A stretch of DNA of 64,000 bases from NCBI GenBank assembly GCA_910588295.1, contig CAJUQO010000007.1, positions 19,896 to 83,895 on the forward strand, written 5' to 3'. Source of the stretch: an uncultured Lachnospiraceae bacterium. GTDB taxonomy: Bacteria; Bacillota; Clostridia; Lachnospirales; Lachnospiraceae. This document shows positions 1-9,157 of the stretch, piece by piece; the stretch's first letter is position 1, and each line of letters opens with the position of its first letter. Both the position numbers and the translations under genes were made by a program. Under the pieces are notes generated by a model. It saw only the letters and a list, made by a program, of their open reading frames with translations, was not told where the DNA came from and made no database searches.

Positions 1-2
1 CC

Positions 3-230
3 TCAATGCGTTCCGATTTCGGTGCTCTGCAGAACCGTCTGGAGCACACCATCAACAACCTGGGTGTTCAGACCGAGAATATCTCCTCAGCCGAGTCTCG
101 GATCCGTGACGTAGATATGGCCAAAGAGATGATGACATACACCAAGAACAACATTCTGGTGCAGGCTTCTCAGGCTATGCTGGCTCAGGCCAATCAGGTA
201 CCGCAGAGTGTACTGCAGCTGCTGCAGTAA
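3..230 (+). CDS. Flagellin, C-terminal fragment (runs off the left edge)
   Basis: The first 75 codons in view are the conserved C-terminal D1/D0 helices of a bacterial flagellin. Visible family features are the NRLEHTINNL helix, the ENISSAESRIRDVDMA stretch and the terminal ILVQASQAMLAQANQ-PQSVLQLL sequence that packs in the filament core. The reading frame is open to the window edge, so the start and the variable centre lie outside. A strong terminator follows within 45 bases, so this ends a transcription unit. The protein is exported by the flagellar type III apparatus encoded further right and polymerises into the filament. The exact flagellin type cannot be told from this fragment. Confidence 0.95.
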   Translation, partial: SMRSDFGALQNRLEHTINNLGVQTENISSAESRIRDVDMAKEMMTYTKNNILVQASQAMLAQANQVPQSVLQLLQ

Positions 231-271
231 GCTTGGTGCAGGTTATATGTGAAATTGAATTTTCAAGGAGG

Positions 272-303
272 GAGGCTTCTTTTCGAGGAAGCCTCTCTTT
301 TTT
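272..303 (+). terminator. Rho-independent terminator after flagellin
   Basis: A perfect 8-bp stem (GAGGCTTC at 272-279 with GAAGCCTC at 288-295) is followed by TCTTTTTTT. It separates the flagellin gene from the downstream glycosyltransferase, so the latter probably has its own promoter or depends on read-through. Confidence 0.9.
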
Positions 304-346
304 CTGGATATAATAGAGAAAGAAATGTGAAAAGGAGCAAGCGATC

Positions 347-2380
347 ATGAATATACAGCTGACGATTTCCCTGCTGGTGTCGGACCGGATCGAGACCCTG
401 GGCCGATGTCTGCATTCCCTTGAACCCCTGCTTCGGGAGCTGGATAGTGAACTGATCCTGGTGTTTACGGGAAAGGATGAGCGGGTACGGGAACTGGCGG
501 AGTCCTATACCTGCCAGGTTATTCCCTTTACCTGGTGCAACGATTTTGCCAAAGCCAGGAATGTGGGGATTGAACAGGCCAGGGGGGAGTGGTTCCTTTT
601 CCTGGACGATGACGAATGGTTTGACGATGTGACGGAGATTCTGCAGTTTTTCAAAAGCGGAGAGTACAGGCAGTATGGGTCGGCTTTATATGTGACGCGG
701 AATTATATCAACTGGGAGGGGACGGCATATATTGATTTTGACGTGGGGCGCATGTGCCGTATGACGCCGGAGACAAAATTCATTTTTCCCATCCACGAGA
801 ATCTGAATCCCTTCCCCGCGCCCCACAAAAAACTGAATTGCTTCGTCCATCATTTCGGTTATGTGACCGGAAAAAAGACTGAGAAAGAGAAACCCAAGAC
901 GGACCGGAATATCCCTCTGCTACTGAAACGCCTGGAGGAAGGGCTGGATCCGGCCTCCTGTCTGGCCCAGCTTGTCATGGAGTATGATTCCCAGAAGGAT
1001 TACACGAAGGCGATTGAGTGCTGCCGTCAGGGGTTGGAAATTTCCCAAAAAGAAAATGGTGAAAAGGTGTTTAGCACGGAGATCTGGATGCAGTGCAGTC
1101 TGCCCCGCATGATCATGCGGAGCGGGGATACCAGAGGGGCTTTGGAGGCCGCAGAGGAATTTCTGTCCTCGCCCCGGACGCTGGAATTGGCCTATGCCTA
1201 TCAGTGCGCCAATCTGGTGGAGTTTTCCTTTGATCTGAAAGAGTATGAGAAGGGTATGAAATACGTACAGGAGTTCCATCAGAAGTTGCTGTTCCTCAGG
1301 AATCACAGGGAACAAATCCTCTGGCAGGGCTGCGGAAATATAACGTACGCCGCCCTGGAGCAGAATTCGGTGATCACCTGTTTCCAGGGGCTGGCCTGTG
1401 CCGGGGCCGCGGGGAATGCTTTTTTGATCAAACGGATTTTGTCCTGGATGCCCTGGGATCATGTAGAACGGATAGCTCCTTTTTATGCCCGGCTGGAAGC
1501 CTGGAAACAGAAGTACCCCAAACAGGTAAAGGCGTTTCTGGAAGGGTTTTCTGGGCTAAAAACCCATAATGCCTATGCGAATCTGCAGAAAGCGCATAGG
1601 GAACTGCGGCAGGAGAATGTTTCGGCGGCAGAAGGGTTTTGGCGGACGGCGGCGAAGAATTGCCCCTCCGGTTTGGCCTGGGAGCTGATGCAGATGGCTG
1701 TCCGCCATCAATTTTCTCTGGACATACTTCTGCAGGATATGACGCGGGAGGACTGGCAGGCATGTACGGAAACGCTGGCGGCTGTAACGGAGCTTCCGGA
1801 GATGGAAGCGTTTTGTGAGAACAGCCGTCCTTTGTTTAAGATGTATCCCGTATATGGGTATATGCTGGAATATGCTTTTCTGGAGAAGAGGCTTTCCCAG
1901 GGGCTTTTGGATCCGGATCAGCTTACCGGTCTGTTGCGCCGTTACTGTGGCTGTGTGATAGATTCGATTCGGCCATTGTATCGGGAAGAGGCTTTGCAGG
2001 GAGCGGACAACTATGCCCTGCCCTGCAGGGTCCGGTTTGCCCTGAAGGTCGGAGAAGCTCTGGATTATATGGAAAAAGGAGACTACGGGAGCAGCATTCC
2101 TGCGGTGAAGAAGGCGTTGCATATCTATCCCCGGATGTCCGCGGCGGTTAATAACTTGGTTCAGTATCTGTTGGACCGAATTAAGAATCCGCCCCGAGTC
2201 GTATCGGAAGAATTTGTACAGCTGGGCGGCCAGGTGAAACAGGCCCTGCGGGAGATGATTGCCCAAGGCCAGTGGGAAGACGCATACGGCGTGGCGGTTC
2301 GTTTTGCGGCCATCCTGCCGGATGACCGGGAGGTGCTGCGGTTGAAGCAGCAGATTCTGCGGGAAGAGACGGCGGAGTGA
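347..2380 (+). CDS. Family 2 glycosyltransferase with large helical C-terminal region, candidate flagellin glycosyltransferase
   Basis: The first ~200 residues look like a GT-A family 2 glycosyltransferase. There is an N-terminal ISLLVSDR strand, the FAKARNVGIEQARGEW segment and an LDDDEWF acidic motif at about residues 87-93 that would bind the metal and nucleotide sugar. The remaining ~480 residues are helical with TPR-like spacing (for example the CCRQGLEIS and VKKALHIYP regions). At 677 aa it is far longer than a single catalytic domain. AAGGAG precedes the ATG. It sits directly downstream of flagellin, and such neighbours in other motile bacteria often glycosylate flagellin. That role is inferred; no acceptor or sugar can be read from the sequence. 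Confidence 0.8.
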   Translation: MNIQLTISLLVSDRIETLGRCLHSLEPLLRELDSELILVFTGKDERVRELAESYTCQVIPFTWCNDFAKARNVGIEQARGEWFLFLDDDEWFDDVTEILQFFKSGEYRQYGSALYVTRNYINWEGTAYIDFDVGRMCRMTPETKFIFPIHENLNPFPAPHKKLNCFVHHFGYVTGKKTEKEKPKTDRNIPLLLKRLEEGLDPASCLAQLVMEYDSQKDYTKAIECCRQGLEISQKENGEKVFSTEIWMQCSLPRMIMRSGDTRGALEAAEEFLSSPRTLELAYAYQCANLVEFSFDLKEYEKGMKYVQEFHQKLLFLRNHREQILWQGCGNITYAALEQNSVITCFQGLACAGAAGNAFLIKRILSWMPWDHVERIAPFYARLEAWKQKYPKQVKAFLEGFSGLKTHNAYANLQKAHRELRQENVSAAEGFWRTAAKNCPSGLAWELMQMAVRHQFSLDILLQDMTREDWQACTETLAAVTELPEMEAFCENSRPLFKMYPVYGYMLEYAFLEKRLSQGLLDPDQLTGLLRRYCGCVIDSIRPLYREEALQGADNYALPCRVRFALKVGEALDYMEKGDYGSSIPAVKKALHIYPRMSAAVNNLVQYLLDRIKNPPRVVSEEFVQLGGQVKQALREMIAQGQWEDAYGVAVRFAAILPDDREVLRLKQQILREETAE

Positions 2381-2416
2381 GGATTGTCTTGCTCAATTCG
2401 GTTATGTATAGCATGG

Positions 2417-2448
2417 AAAAGCCCCATCACTTTTGTGATGGGGCTTTT
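2417..2448. terminator. Bidirectional terminator between convergent genes
   Basis: A perfect 14-bp stem (AAAAGCCCCATCAC at 2417-2430, GTGATGGGGCTTTT at 2435-2448) with a TTTT loop has A-runs and T-runs on both sides. It can therefore stop transcription of the glycosyltransferase (plus) and of the MCP gene (minus). Confidence 0.9.
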
Positions 2449-2486
2449 CATATAAGCTTTGCTCTTTTTGAGAGATGGTTCCCGGA

Positions 2487-4340
2487 TTAATATTTATCCA
2501 TGTCATTCACAAACTCACCGCCAAAGCTCGGCGTTGAGGAAACGGCCTGAACGGTAGCGGGAGTATGGGCAGGAGCGGAATAGCTGTAACTGTCCGAATA
2601 ATCCGGCATTGGCTCTCCCATCGGCTCCGGCGAAGCCGTGGGCATCTGGCTGGCCATAGCCGCAGGATTGGTGTTCTTCAAACGGAAACGGTTTACCAGG
2701 CTCTCTAACTGGCTGGACTGGCCGAACAGTTCCTCGCTGGCCGCGGCGCTCTGCTCGGCTGTGGCGGAATTCGTCTGAACCACGGAGGATATCTGGTCGA
2801 TACCCTGGGTGATCTGTGAGATCCCTTCGGCCTGCATATCGGAGGCCTGTGTGATCTTGGCCATGTTTTCGGAAATGCGTCCTGCGCTGGCAACAACATT
2901 TACCAGGGATTTCTGTGTATCTTCGGCGATCTGATTGCCCTCGGCAACGGCGCTGAGCGAGTTGCTGATCAGTACTGTGGTATCTTTGGCAGCTTCTGCG
3001 CTCTTGGATGCCAGGCTGCGCACTTCGTCGGCCACAACGGCGAATCCTTTGCCGGCTTCACCGGCGCGGGCGGCCTCCACAGCCGCGTTCAGCGCCAGGA
3101 TATTGGTCTGGAAAGCGATATCTTCAATGGTTTTAATGATTTTTTCGATCTGGCTGGAACAGTCGTTGATCTTTGTCATGGCCTCCATCATGGAAGCCAT
3201 CATGGCATTGCTGTTGTTCAGCTCGCTGCCGGTTTCGGAAATCAGCCCATTGATATCACGCGCGTTCTGGGCCGTCTGCGTAACCTGGGTAGACAGGTCG
3301 TTCAGTGTGGCGGCAAGTTCCTCTACGGAACTTGCCTGTTCCGTAGCGCCCTGGCTCAGAGCCTGTGCGCCGCTGGATACCTGGTCGGAACCGCTGGCTA
3401 CCTGGGCGGCGGCCTCGTTCAAGCGGCTTAAAGTATCGCTCAGGGAAGTCGTGATCTTATTACCGGAGGTTTTGATGGACTCAAACTCTCCAAGATAATC
3501 CATATCAAATTCTACGGTCAGGTCGCCGGTGGCCAGAGAATCCAGTCTGGAACAAATGTGCTCGATATAGCCGGATAAGGTTTTCAACACGAAACGCAGA
3601 TTCTCGGCCAGCATGCCCAATTCGTCTTTCGATTCGTAAGTGACCGCGGAATGCATATTGCCTTCAGCCATGGCTTTTACGGCGGCCTCAATTTCAACGA
3701 GCGGGTTGGTGATAGCCCGGATAAGCCGGACGATCAGGAAAATGGCAAGGATAACACATACAACGGCGAGTGCAAAAAAAGCTGTCTGGCATACCTTTTT
3801 TACAGACATACCAGAAGTGTAATACTCTGTTGTGCTGGCCTCGGCCTCGGAGATGGTGTTCTCCAAAAGCGTATAAAGTTCATCGCAGGCGGACATATAT
3901 TCGCCGCCGATGATGGCTATGGCGCCGTCCTTGTCGCCGCTTTTGAGAAGGGATACGGACTCCTGCCTGGCGGAGGCGGTTCGCTGCCCGGCAGTTTCGA
4001 TGGCCTGCATCGTGGAAGAATCCCCTTCGTAGCAGGCTTTCAGGTCTTCCAGATCCGCGCTGCGCTGCGCTGCTGCTTCATCAATGGCAGATAGGATCGC
4101 CGTGAGCTGCGTCTCGTCCGCCGAGTAGGCGCGGAACAGGCCGAGCTGGATTTCCTGAGTGGCAGATTTCACCTGCAGAGCATGGCGTACCATCGGGTAG
4201 GGGGTTTCATAAAAACGCTCCAGCCCGTCGGCCACGCTGCTCAGGCCCACAAATGCGGCGATTACAGTGACCAGGTAGAAGACCATCATAATGCTGTAGG
4301 TAAGGAAAAGCTTAACTCTTATTTTTAAATCTTTAAACAC
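2487..4340 (-). CDS. Methyl-accepting chemotaxis protein
   Basis: A 617-residue transmembrane chemoreceptor. It has an N-terminal membrane helix at about residues 10-32, a helical ligand-binding region of the four-helix-bundle type, a second membrane helix near residues 185-208, and a HAMP domain (NPLVEIEAAVKAMAEGNMHS). The cytoplasmic coiled coil carries the highly conserved hairpin tip, with IAFQTNILALNAAVEAARAGE and FAVVADEVRSLA. The C-terminal tail after NRFRLK is Pro/Ser/Met rich. It would feed signals to CheA/CheW (not in the window) and to CheC/CheD/CheV encoded here. It is transcribed alone from the minus strand. The ligand is unknown. Confidence 0.95.
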   Translation of the reverse strand: MFKDLKIRVKLFLTYSIMMVFYLVTVIAAFVGLSSVADGLERFYETPYPMVRHALQVKSATQEIQLGLFRAYSADETQLTAILSAIDEAAAQRSADLEDLKACYEGDSSTMQAIETAGQRTASARQESVSLLKSGDKDGAIAIIGGEYMSACDELYTLLENTISEAEASTTEYYTSGMSVKKVCQTAFFALAVVCVILAIFLIVRLIRAITNPLVEIEAAVKAMAEGNMHSAVTYESKDELGMLAENLRFVLKTLSGYIEHICSRLDSLATGDLTVEFDMDYLGEFESIKTSGNKITTSLSDTLSRLNEAAAQVASGSDQVSSGAQALSQGATEQASSVEELAATLNDLSTQVTQTAQNARDINGLISETGSELNNSNAMMASMMEAMTKINDCSSQIEKIIKTIEDIAFQTNILALNAAVEAARAGEAGKGFAVVADEVRSLASKSAEAAKDTTVLISNSLSAVAEGNQIAEDTQKSLVNVVASAGRISENMAKITQASDMQAEGISQITQGIDQISSVVQTNSATAEQSAAASEELFGQSSQLESLVNRFRLKNTNPAAMASQMPTASPEPMGEPMPDYSDSYSYSAPAHTPATVQAVSSTPSFGGEFVNDMDKY

Positions 4341-4384
4341 CTCTGATTCCTCCTCTATGTAGAGATATATTTACGTATAAAGCT

Positions 4385-4413
4385 ATTTTATAATGAATTG
4401 ACACAATTGTAAA
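4385..4413 (-). promoter_or_regulatory. Candidate sigma-A type promoter for the MCP gene
   Basis: Read on the minus strand: TTTACA, 17 bases, TAAAAT, ending about 45 bases upstream of the MCP start. Each box matches five of six consensus positions at ideal spacing. No sigma-D-like element was seen here. Confidence 0.6.
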
Positions 4414-4757
4414 TATTAATTTGAAGAACATAGTCCGTCCGCGGCAGGTATTTTATAACAGTGCAGGCAGACATGCGCATTTACCGGGCATACCATAAGG
4501 AAATGAATCGGGATTGCAGAGTTTGTCCGGGCTGTTACGGTATTTTTGGGGGATCCTACGTGTCTGCATTAATTGCTTTATTAAAGTTCATACATATTTA
4601 ATGTTTCCAAAATTATAGAAATTTGAAAGAATGTCTTTTCAACGGGAGAAAAACGTGGCATAATAGTACACGTTAGAATTTCGGTTAATAGATGCAGACA
4701 AGAAGATGTTAAGGAAGATGATGATAGCTTAGGCGATTATAGAGGGAGACAAACACG
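4414..4757. other. Gene-free spacer between the divergent MCP and lytic transglycosylase genes
   Basis: No credible coding region is present. It contains an imperfect copy of a GTAACAGT-type inverted repeat (TAACAGT at 4456-4462 with GCTGTTA at 4531-4537), the same end motif seen at 29400, 42382 and 57977. Further right is a CATAAT hexamer in the stretch GTGGCATAATAGTACACG, a weak -10 candidate for the downstream gene. No riboswitch consensus was recognised. Confidence 0.5.
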
Positions 4758-5597
4758 ATGGCGGTTGATTATTCGGTTTTTCAGACACAGTATGAAAATT
4801 TCAACAAGCTCCTGTTCCAGATACAGGCGTTGCGTGCATACGGAGACCAGTATGCGGTGGGGCAGACGGCGGATACCCAGAGCTTTGCCGATGCTTTGGA
4901 GAGCGCGGCGGGGAAGGTGAAAGTTCCCGAAAGCATGGATGCCATTTTTGAGGAGGCGGCTCAGACCTATCAGGTTCCGGTGGCGCTTCTGAAGGCGGTT
5001 GGTAAGGTGGAGTCCGACTTTAACCCCAAGGCCGTATCGTCGGCGGGGGCCCAGGGCGTGATGCAGCTTATGCCGGGTACGGCGAAAGAGCTGGGTGTGA
5101 CGGATCCTTTTGACGCTAGGAGCAATATTATGGGCGGAGCGAAATATCTTGCCCAGAAACTCAAGAAATATAACGGCGACATAGATCTCACGCTTGCCGC
5201 ATATAATGCGGGTAGCGGCACTGTGGCAAAATATGGAGGCGTACCGTCGTTTACACGCAAGTACATAGAAAAAGTAAAAAGCTATATGGGACAGAACCTG
5301 ACTACAGGTAAGACGGTGAATACGCAGACATGCAGCCAGACGACTTCGGCAGCCAGGGCTTACAGCCAGCCGGCACAGACTTCGGGGATACAGACTTCGT
5401 CGGCATCCACGGTCGCCCAGCTGGAAACGGTTTCGAATATACTGGAACGGGTTAAGAACGGTTATTCGGATTACGGACAGGAGGACGCGCAGTATTACAC
5501 GCAGATGATGAAGCTACAGATGCAGAATCAGGCAATAGGCGCGCTGGGCCAGCTTCTTTCCGATGATGAGGAAAAGGAGGCTTTATTCACGCTGTAG
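4758..5597 (+). CDS. Lytic transglycosylase (SLT domain), flagellum-associated
   Basis: The central part (about residues 70-180) is a soluble lytic transglycosylase domain. Visible parts are the catalytic glutamate in AVGKVESDFNPKAVS, the GAQGVMQLMPGTA motif and LAAYNAGSGTVAKYGG. It cleaves peptidoglycan glycosidic bonds, and beside the flagellar operon it probably opens the wall for the rod and hook. No classical signal peptide is visible. The N-terminal ~65 residues and the Gln/Met-rich tail resemble extensions of flagellar export substrates, so export through the flagellar apparatus is possible but inferred. GAGGGAG precedes the ATG. It lies just upstream of flgB. Confidence 0.88.
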   Translation: MAVDYSVFQTQYENFNKLLFQIQALRAYGDQYAVGQTADTQSFADALESAAGKVKVPESMDAIFEEAAQTYQVPVALLKAVGKVESDFNPKAVSSAGAQGVMQLMPGTAKELGVTDPFDARSNIMGGAKYLAQKLKKYNGDIDLTLAAYNAGSGTVAKYGGVPSFTRKYIEKVKSYMGQNLTTGKTVNTQTCSQTTSAARAYSQPAQTSGIQTSSASTVAQLETVSNILERVKNGYSDYGQEDAQYYTQMMKLQMQNQAIGALGQLLSDDEEKEALFTL

Positions 5598-5642
5598 GCG
5601 CCTCCTGGAAGGATGCAAAAGCAAATTTCAAATATAAACCAC

Positions 5643-5671
5643 TAGACTTTTCGAAAAGGTTGTATTATAGT
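5643..5671 (+). promoter_or_regulatory. Candidate promoter for the flgB-led flagellar operon
   Basis: TAGACT (5643-5648), a 17-base spacer and TATAGT (5666-5671) lie 55 bases upstream of the flgB start. The -10 is good (five of six) and the -35 is moderate. It is the best sigma-A-like candidate at the head of the long flagellar transcription unit. Confidence 0.5.
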
Positions 5672-5726
5672 AGTCTTAACTGGGAATCTATGTTGTTAAA
5701 TTTAATTCAAGGAAGTGACCATAATC

Positions 5727-6101
5727 ATGTTTGGAAATACGATTTCAATGACGGAAAAGGCCCTATCTTATTTATATAAGAGGGAAGAGGTTCTGATGAA
5801 CAATATGGCGAATGTGGATACGCCTGGCTTTAAGCGGTCGGATGTCAGCTTTGAAGAAGAGTTTCGCAGTAAGCTGATGGAGGCCAGCGGGCTGAAAAGC
5901 AGCCGGGCGATGCCGGATGCCATTGATGAGAGCCATTATACTGTGTACAGCCGGGATGATTCCGCCAGAGTGGATGAGAATAATGTGAACATGGATGTCG
6001 AACAGACGGAGTTTGCCAGAAGCGGTCTGCAGTATCAATACCTGATGCAGAGTGTTAATATGGATTTCAGGCTGCTTCAGACGGCGATTAAAGGACAATA
6101 A
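5727..6101 (+). CDS. flgB: Flagellar basal-body rod protein FlgB
   Basis: A short proximal-rod protein. The N-terminal helix region contains MNNMANVDTPGFKRSDVSFEEE, the family signature NxxNxDTPGFK. The C-terminal amphipathic helix (QTEFARSGLQYQYLMQSVNMDFRLL) is also typical. The ATG at 5727 is preferred over an upstream in-frame GTG because AAGGAAGTG sits at proper distance from it; this gives 124 aa, close to the family norm. FlgB is exported by the flagellar type III system and joins FliE and FlgC at the base of the rod. Normally flgC follows directly; here the next gene is fliE and flgC lies 12 kb downstream. Confidence 0.94.
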   Translation: MFGNTISMTEKALSYLYKREEVLMNNMANVDTPGFKRSDVSFEEEFRSKLMEASGLKSSRAMPDAIDESHYTVYSRDDSARVDENNVNMDVEQTEFARSGLQYQYLMQSVNMDFRLLQTAIKGQ

Positions 6102-6160
6102 TCTGAAGCGTTCAGTTGCTAAAGACTAAAACATGATGATGAAAGGATGGATACATAGCT

Positions 6161-6469
6161 ATGGATGAGATGTTTATAACCCCCATTGAGCCCGTGAGCC
6201 TGTCTGGACTGTCCGGGCTGGAGCAGAAGGTAAAAGGACAGGACGGCATATCTCTGTTTCAGGGGATATTCCGGGAGGCGATTGATAATGTGAGGGTGTC
6301 TGACGACGTGAAGAATAAGGAGCAGTATCTTCTTGCAACGGGTCAGGCGGAGGATCCTCATTCTTACCCGATTGCGGCGGCAAAAGCACAGCTCTCCGTG
6401 GATCTGCTGGTGGCCTTGCGTTCCAAAGCATTGGATTCTTATACAGAAATTATGCGTATCAGTGCGTAA
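6161..6469 (+). CDS. fliE: Flagellar hook-basal body complex protein FliE
   Basis: The 102 aa product matches the FliE family: a short variable N-terminus, then FQGIFREAIDNVR, a central helix, and the conserved C-terminal helix with KAQLSVDLLVALRSKALDSYTEIMRI. FliE joins the MS ring (FliF) to the proximal rod (FlgB/FlgC). It sits between flgB and fliF as in many Firmicutes, except that flgC is missing. The Shine-Dalgarno sequence is weak (AAAGG about 14 bases upstream), so start assignment is less certain than for the neighbours. Confidence 0.93.
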   Translation: MDEMFITPIEPVSLSGLSGLEQKVKGQDGISLFQGIFREAIDNVRVSDDVKNKEQYLLATGQAEDPHSYPIAAAKAQLSVDLLVALRSKALDSYTEIMRISA

Positions 6470-6561
6470 TACAAGGTGGTAAATACGGACTGATATTTTT
6501 GTCTGCCATGAGATTTAGCAGTACAGTGTATATAATTTAAAGAATAAGAGAGTTTTGGACA

Positions 6562-8157
6562 ATGAAAGAAAAAGTTGGTCAATTAAAAGAATGGGCAGGG
6601 AAATTGAGCCGCAGGACCATCATACTGATCATTGCCGGGGCGGCCGCTCTGATTATCGGAGCGGTTGCGATTGCTTTTGCGCTGAATAACCGGCCGTATG
6701 AGGTGTTGTTTTCCGGCCTGGGCGAAGAAGAGTTTCGGCAGATCACCGATAAACTGGTGGAGGACGGTATAAACTTCCGCTATGAGGGGAACACGACGAT
6801 CCTGGTTCGGAGTGACATTGTGGATCGCACGAAGGCATCCCTTGTCCAGGAGGGTTATCCCAAAAACGGGTTTACATATCAGACATTTATAAATAATGCC
6901 GGCATGATGACGACGGACTCGGATAAGGCCACTTATAAGATCTATGAGCTGCAGGATCGTATCGGGGCCACGATCCGTCTTTTTGACGGAGTGAAGGATG
7001 CAAAAGTAACGATAGCTCTCGGTGAGGATAATCCTTACGTTCTGAGTGAAACAACCAAGACTACCGCGTCGGCGGTGGTGATTATGGAGAACGGCGGCGC
7101 TCCTTCGGCCGAGCAGGTGATGGGCATCCAGCGCCTCGTGGCAAAAAGTATTCCGGATATGGAACTGGAGGATGTGGTCGTTCTGGACGGGAACGGCAAT
7201 GACGTGTCCCTGGAGGCGGAGAGCGGCGCCACTACGACCAGTTCGGATAATGAAGAGCTGGCCCGGGTGATAGAAAATCAGGTCATCAGCAGCATCATGA
7301 AGGTGCTGGGACCGATCTACAGACCGGAAAATGTTTCGATCACCGCCAGGGCCCAGCTCAATATGGAGACGCTGGTCCGCGAGTCGATCACTTACAATAC
7401 GCCAGAGAAAATTGACGAGCAGGATAAGACCGGGATCGTCGATGAGGAAGAGATTTACAGGGAACAGGCCGGCATAGATGAGGGCGCCGGCGGTGTGGCC
7501 GGTACGGAGCAGAATGCCGATACGCCCGAGTACAATACGGACGGGACGACGGATGATACGAGGGCTTACAGCGAGAAGATCGTCAGGGATTATCTTGTGA
7601 ATCAGATCAAGGAGCAGGGGCAGGTGCCCGCGGGGGCATTAAATGACCTCACGGTTTCCGTGGCCATCAACGGAGAAGGCTACGGCGGTCTGCGTGAAGA
7701 GCAGCTCCGGTCCCTGATCGGCAACGCGGCAGGTATTGCGGCGGAGGATCAGGCGACCAAGATCACGGTGGTGAGTGTTCCCTTTAATACGGCTCAGGAA
7801 GAGGAGCCGGAAGAAGATACAACCACTGGTTTCCTGGCAGTTCTGGACAGGGTTCCCCTGTGGGTATTGATCGTGGGGGCTGTGCTGATCCTGCTGCTGA
7901 TCGTGGTGATTGTCATACTGGTTATCCGCGGGCGTAAGCGCAGGAAAGAGCAGGAAGAGGAAGAAGAAGCGGCATTGGCGGAAGAAGAGGGCGAAGCGCC
8001 GCCTGTGCTCGACCTGAATCAGGAGCTTCAGGAGATCCAGAACGACAGAGGTATGGAGCTGAAACGGAGTATCCGTGAATTTGCTGAGCAGAATGCAGAG
8101 ATATCCGCTCAGTTACTGAGAAGCTGGTTAAATGGAGGCGATGGAGATGGAGAATGA
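6562..8157 (+). CDS. fliF: Flagellar MS-ring protein FliF
   Basis: A 531 aa membrane protein that forms the MS ring and the base of the flagellar export gate. It has an N-terminal membrane helix (about residues 18-41), the ring-building motif domain with NRPYEVLFSGLGEEEF, a periplasmic region, and a second membrane helix near residues 430-455 (PLWVLIVGAVLILLLIVVIVILV). A charged Glu/Arg-rich stretch follows. The C-terminus (MELKRSIREFAEQNAEISAQLLRSWL) is the segment that binds FliG. Its end overlaps the fliG start, suggesting translational coupling and matched stoichiometry. Confidence 0.96.
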   Translation: MKEKVGQLKEWAGKLSRRTIILIIAGAAALIIGAVAIAFALNNRPYEVLFSGLGEEEFRQITDKLVEDGINFRYEGNTTILVRSDIVDRTKASLVQEGYPKNGFTYQTFINNAGMMTTDSDKATYKIYELQDRIGATIRLFDGVKDAKVTIALGEDNPYVLSETTKTTASAVVIMENGGAPSAEQVMGIQRLVAKSIPDMELEDVVVLDGNGNDVSLEAESGATTTSSDNEELARVIENQVISSIMKVLGPIYRPENVSITARAQLNMETLVRESITYNTPEKIDEQDKTGIVDEEEIYREQAGIDEGAGGVAGTEQNADTPEYNTDGTTDDTRAYSEKIVRDYLVNQIKEQGQVPAGALNDLTVSVAINGEGYGGLREEQLRSLIGNAAGIAAEDQATKITVVSVPFNTAQEEEPEEDTTTGFLAVLDRVPLWVLIVGAVLILLLIVVIVILVIRGRKRRKEQEEEEEAALAEEEGEAPPVLDLNQELQEIQNDRGMELKRSIREFAEQNAEISAQLLRSWLNGGDGDGE

Positions 8158-9157
8158 GAAACTGACTCTCCCGCAGAAAGCGGCGGCGGTCGTTGTCTCC
8201 CTCGGGGCTGACAAGGCGTCCAAAATTTATAAACAGCTGAATGAGAGCGATATTGAGAAGCTGACAATCGAGGTGGCGAGGCTGGGCCATATTTCGCCGG
8301 AACAGATGGAAGAGATTCTGGATGAGTTCTATAAGACCTGTCTGACTCAGAAGGTGGTAACGGACGGCGGCATGGAATATGCCAGGGCTGTTCTGGAAAA
8401 GGCCTTTGGCGAGAGTACGGCACAGACGCTGTTGGAGCGTCTGGCCAAATCCCTAAAGACCCGTCCCTTTGAGTTTGTCAGAAAGAGCAATGTGCGAAAC
8501 CTGATCTCATTTTTGCAGCATGAGCGGCCTCAGACCATCGCGCTGATCCTGTCATACGCTGATCCGGATCAGGCGTCCATGGTTATCAGCGAGCTGCCCA
8601 AGGAAAAGCAGATTAAAGTGGTGGAGTCCATTGCCAAGATGGAGAGCGCGTCTCCCGACGCCATTAAGATCGTGGAGGCTTCCCTAAAGAAGAAGTTTGA
8701 GAGCGTTCTTACGACGGCAGATTTCACGACGATCGGCGGTATCGATTACATAGCGGATGTCATGAACCATATGGACAGGGCGAACGAGAAATACATATTC
8801 GACGAGCTGGGCAAGGAGAACGAGGAGCTGGCCGATACGATCCGGAAAAAGATGTTTGTGTTCGAGGATATCGTATCCATGGACAATCGTTCGATCCAGC
8901 GTTTTATCCGCGAGTGCGATGTCAAGGATATCGTGTACGCCCTCAAAGGTTCCGACGACAAGATCAAAGAGCTTGTCTTTGCAAACGTATCTACGCGTAT
9001 GGCCGAGAGCATCCGGTCCGATCTGGAGATCACTGTCAATGTGCGTCTGCGTGATGTTGAGGAAGCCCAGCAGAGGATTGTCGGCGTGATCCGAAGGCTT
9101 GAGGAGGCCGGGGAGCTGATTATCGTTAAGAGCGGAAAGGATGAGATCATTGCCTAA
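8147..9157 (+). CDS. fliG: Flagellar motor switch protein FliG
   Basis: FliG is the rotor protein that contacts both FliF and the MotA stator. Visible are the N-terminal LTLPQKAAAVVVSLGADKA segment, the middle domain with HERPQTIALILSYADPDQASMVI (EHPQT-like motif), and the C-terminal charged motor domain (MFVFEDIVSMDNRSIQRFIREC). Three in-frame ATGs occur (8132, 8141, 8147). The last is preferred because GGAGG at 8134-8138 is eight bases ahead, giving 336 aa. It overlaps the fliF stop by 11 bases and fliH by 17 bases. Confidence 0.96.
   Translation: MENEKLTLPQKAAAVVVSLGADKASKIYKQLNESDIEKLTIEVARLGHISPEQMEEILDEFYKTCLTQKVVTDGGMEYARAVLEKAFGESTAQTLLERLAKSLKTRPFEFVRKSNVRNLISFLQHERPQTIALILSYADPDQASMVISELPKEKQIKVVESIAKMESASPDAIKIVEASLKKKFESVLTTADFTTIGGIDYIADVMNHMDRANEKYIFDELGKENEELADTIRKKMFVFEDIVSMDNRSIQRFIRECDVKDIVYALKGSDDKIKELVFANVSTRMAESIRSDLEITVNVRLRDVEEAQQRIVGVIRRLEEAGELIIVKSGKDEIIA

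Noticed and set aside
268..346. Promoter with sigma-D signature before the glycosyltransferase
   Set aside because: Only a TATAATAG word near 307-315 is present; no CCGATA-type -10 or TAAA box at proper distance was found.
4414..4757. c-di-GMP riboswitch upstream of the lytic transglycosylase
   Set aside because: Such riboswitches often precede flagellar genes, but the conserved core words and paired stems were not found in this spacer.
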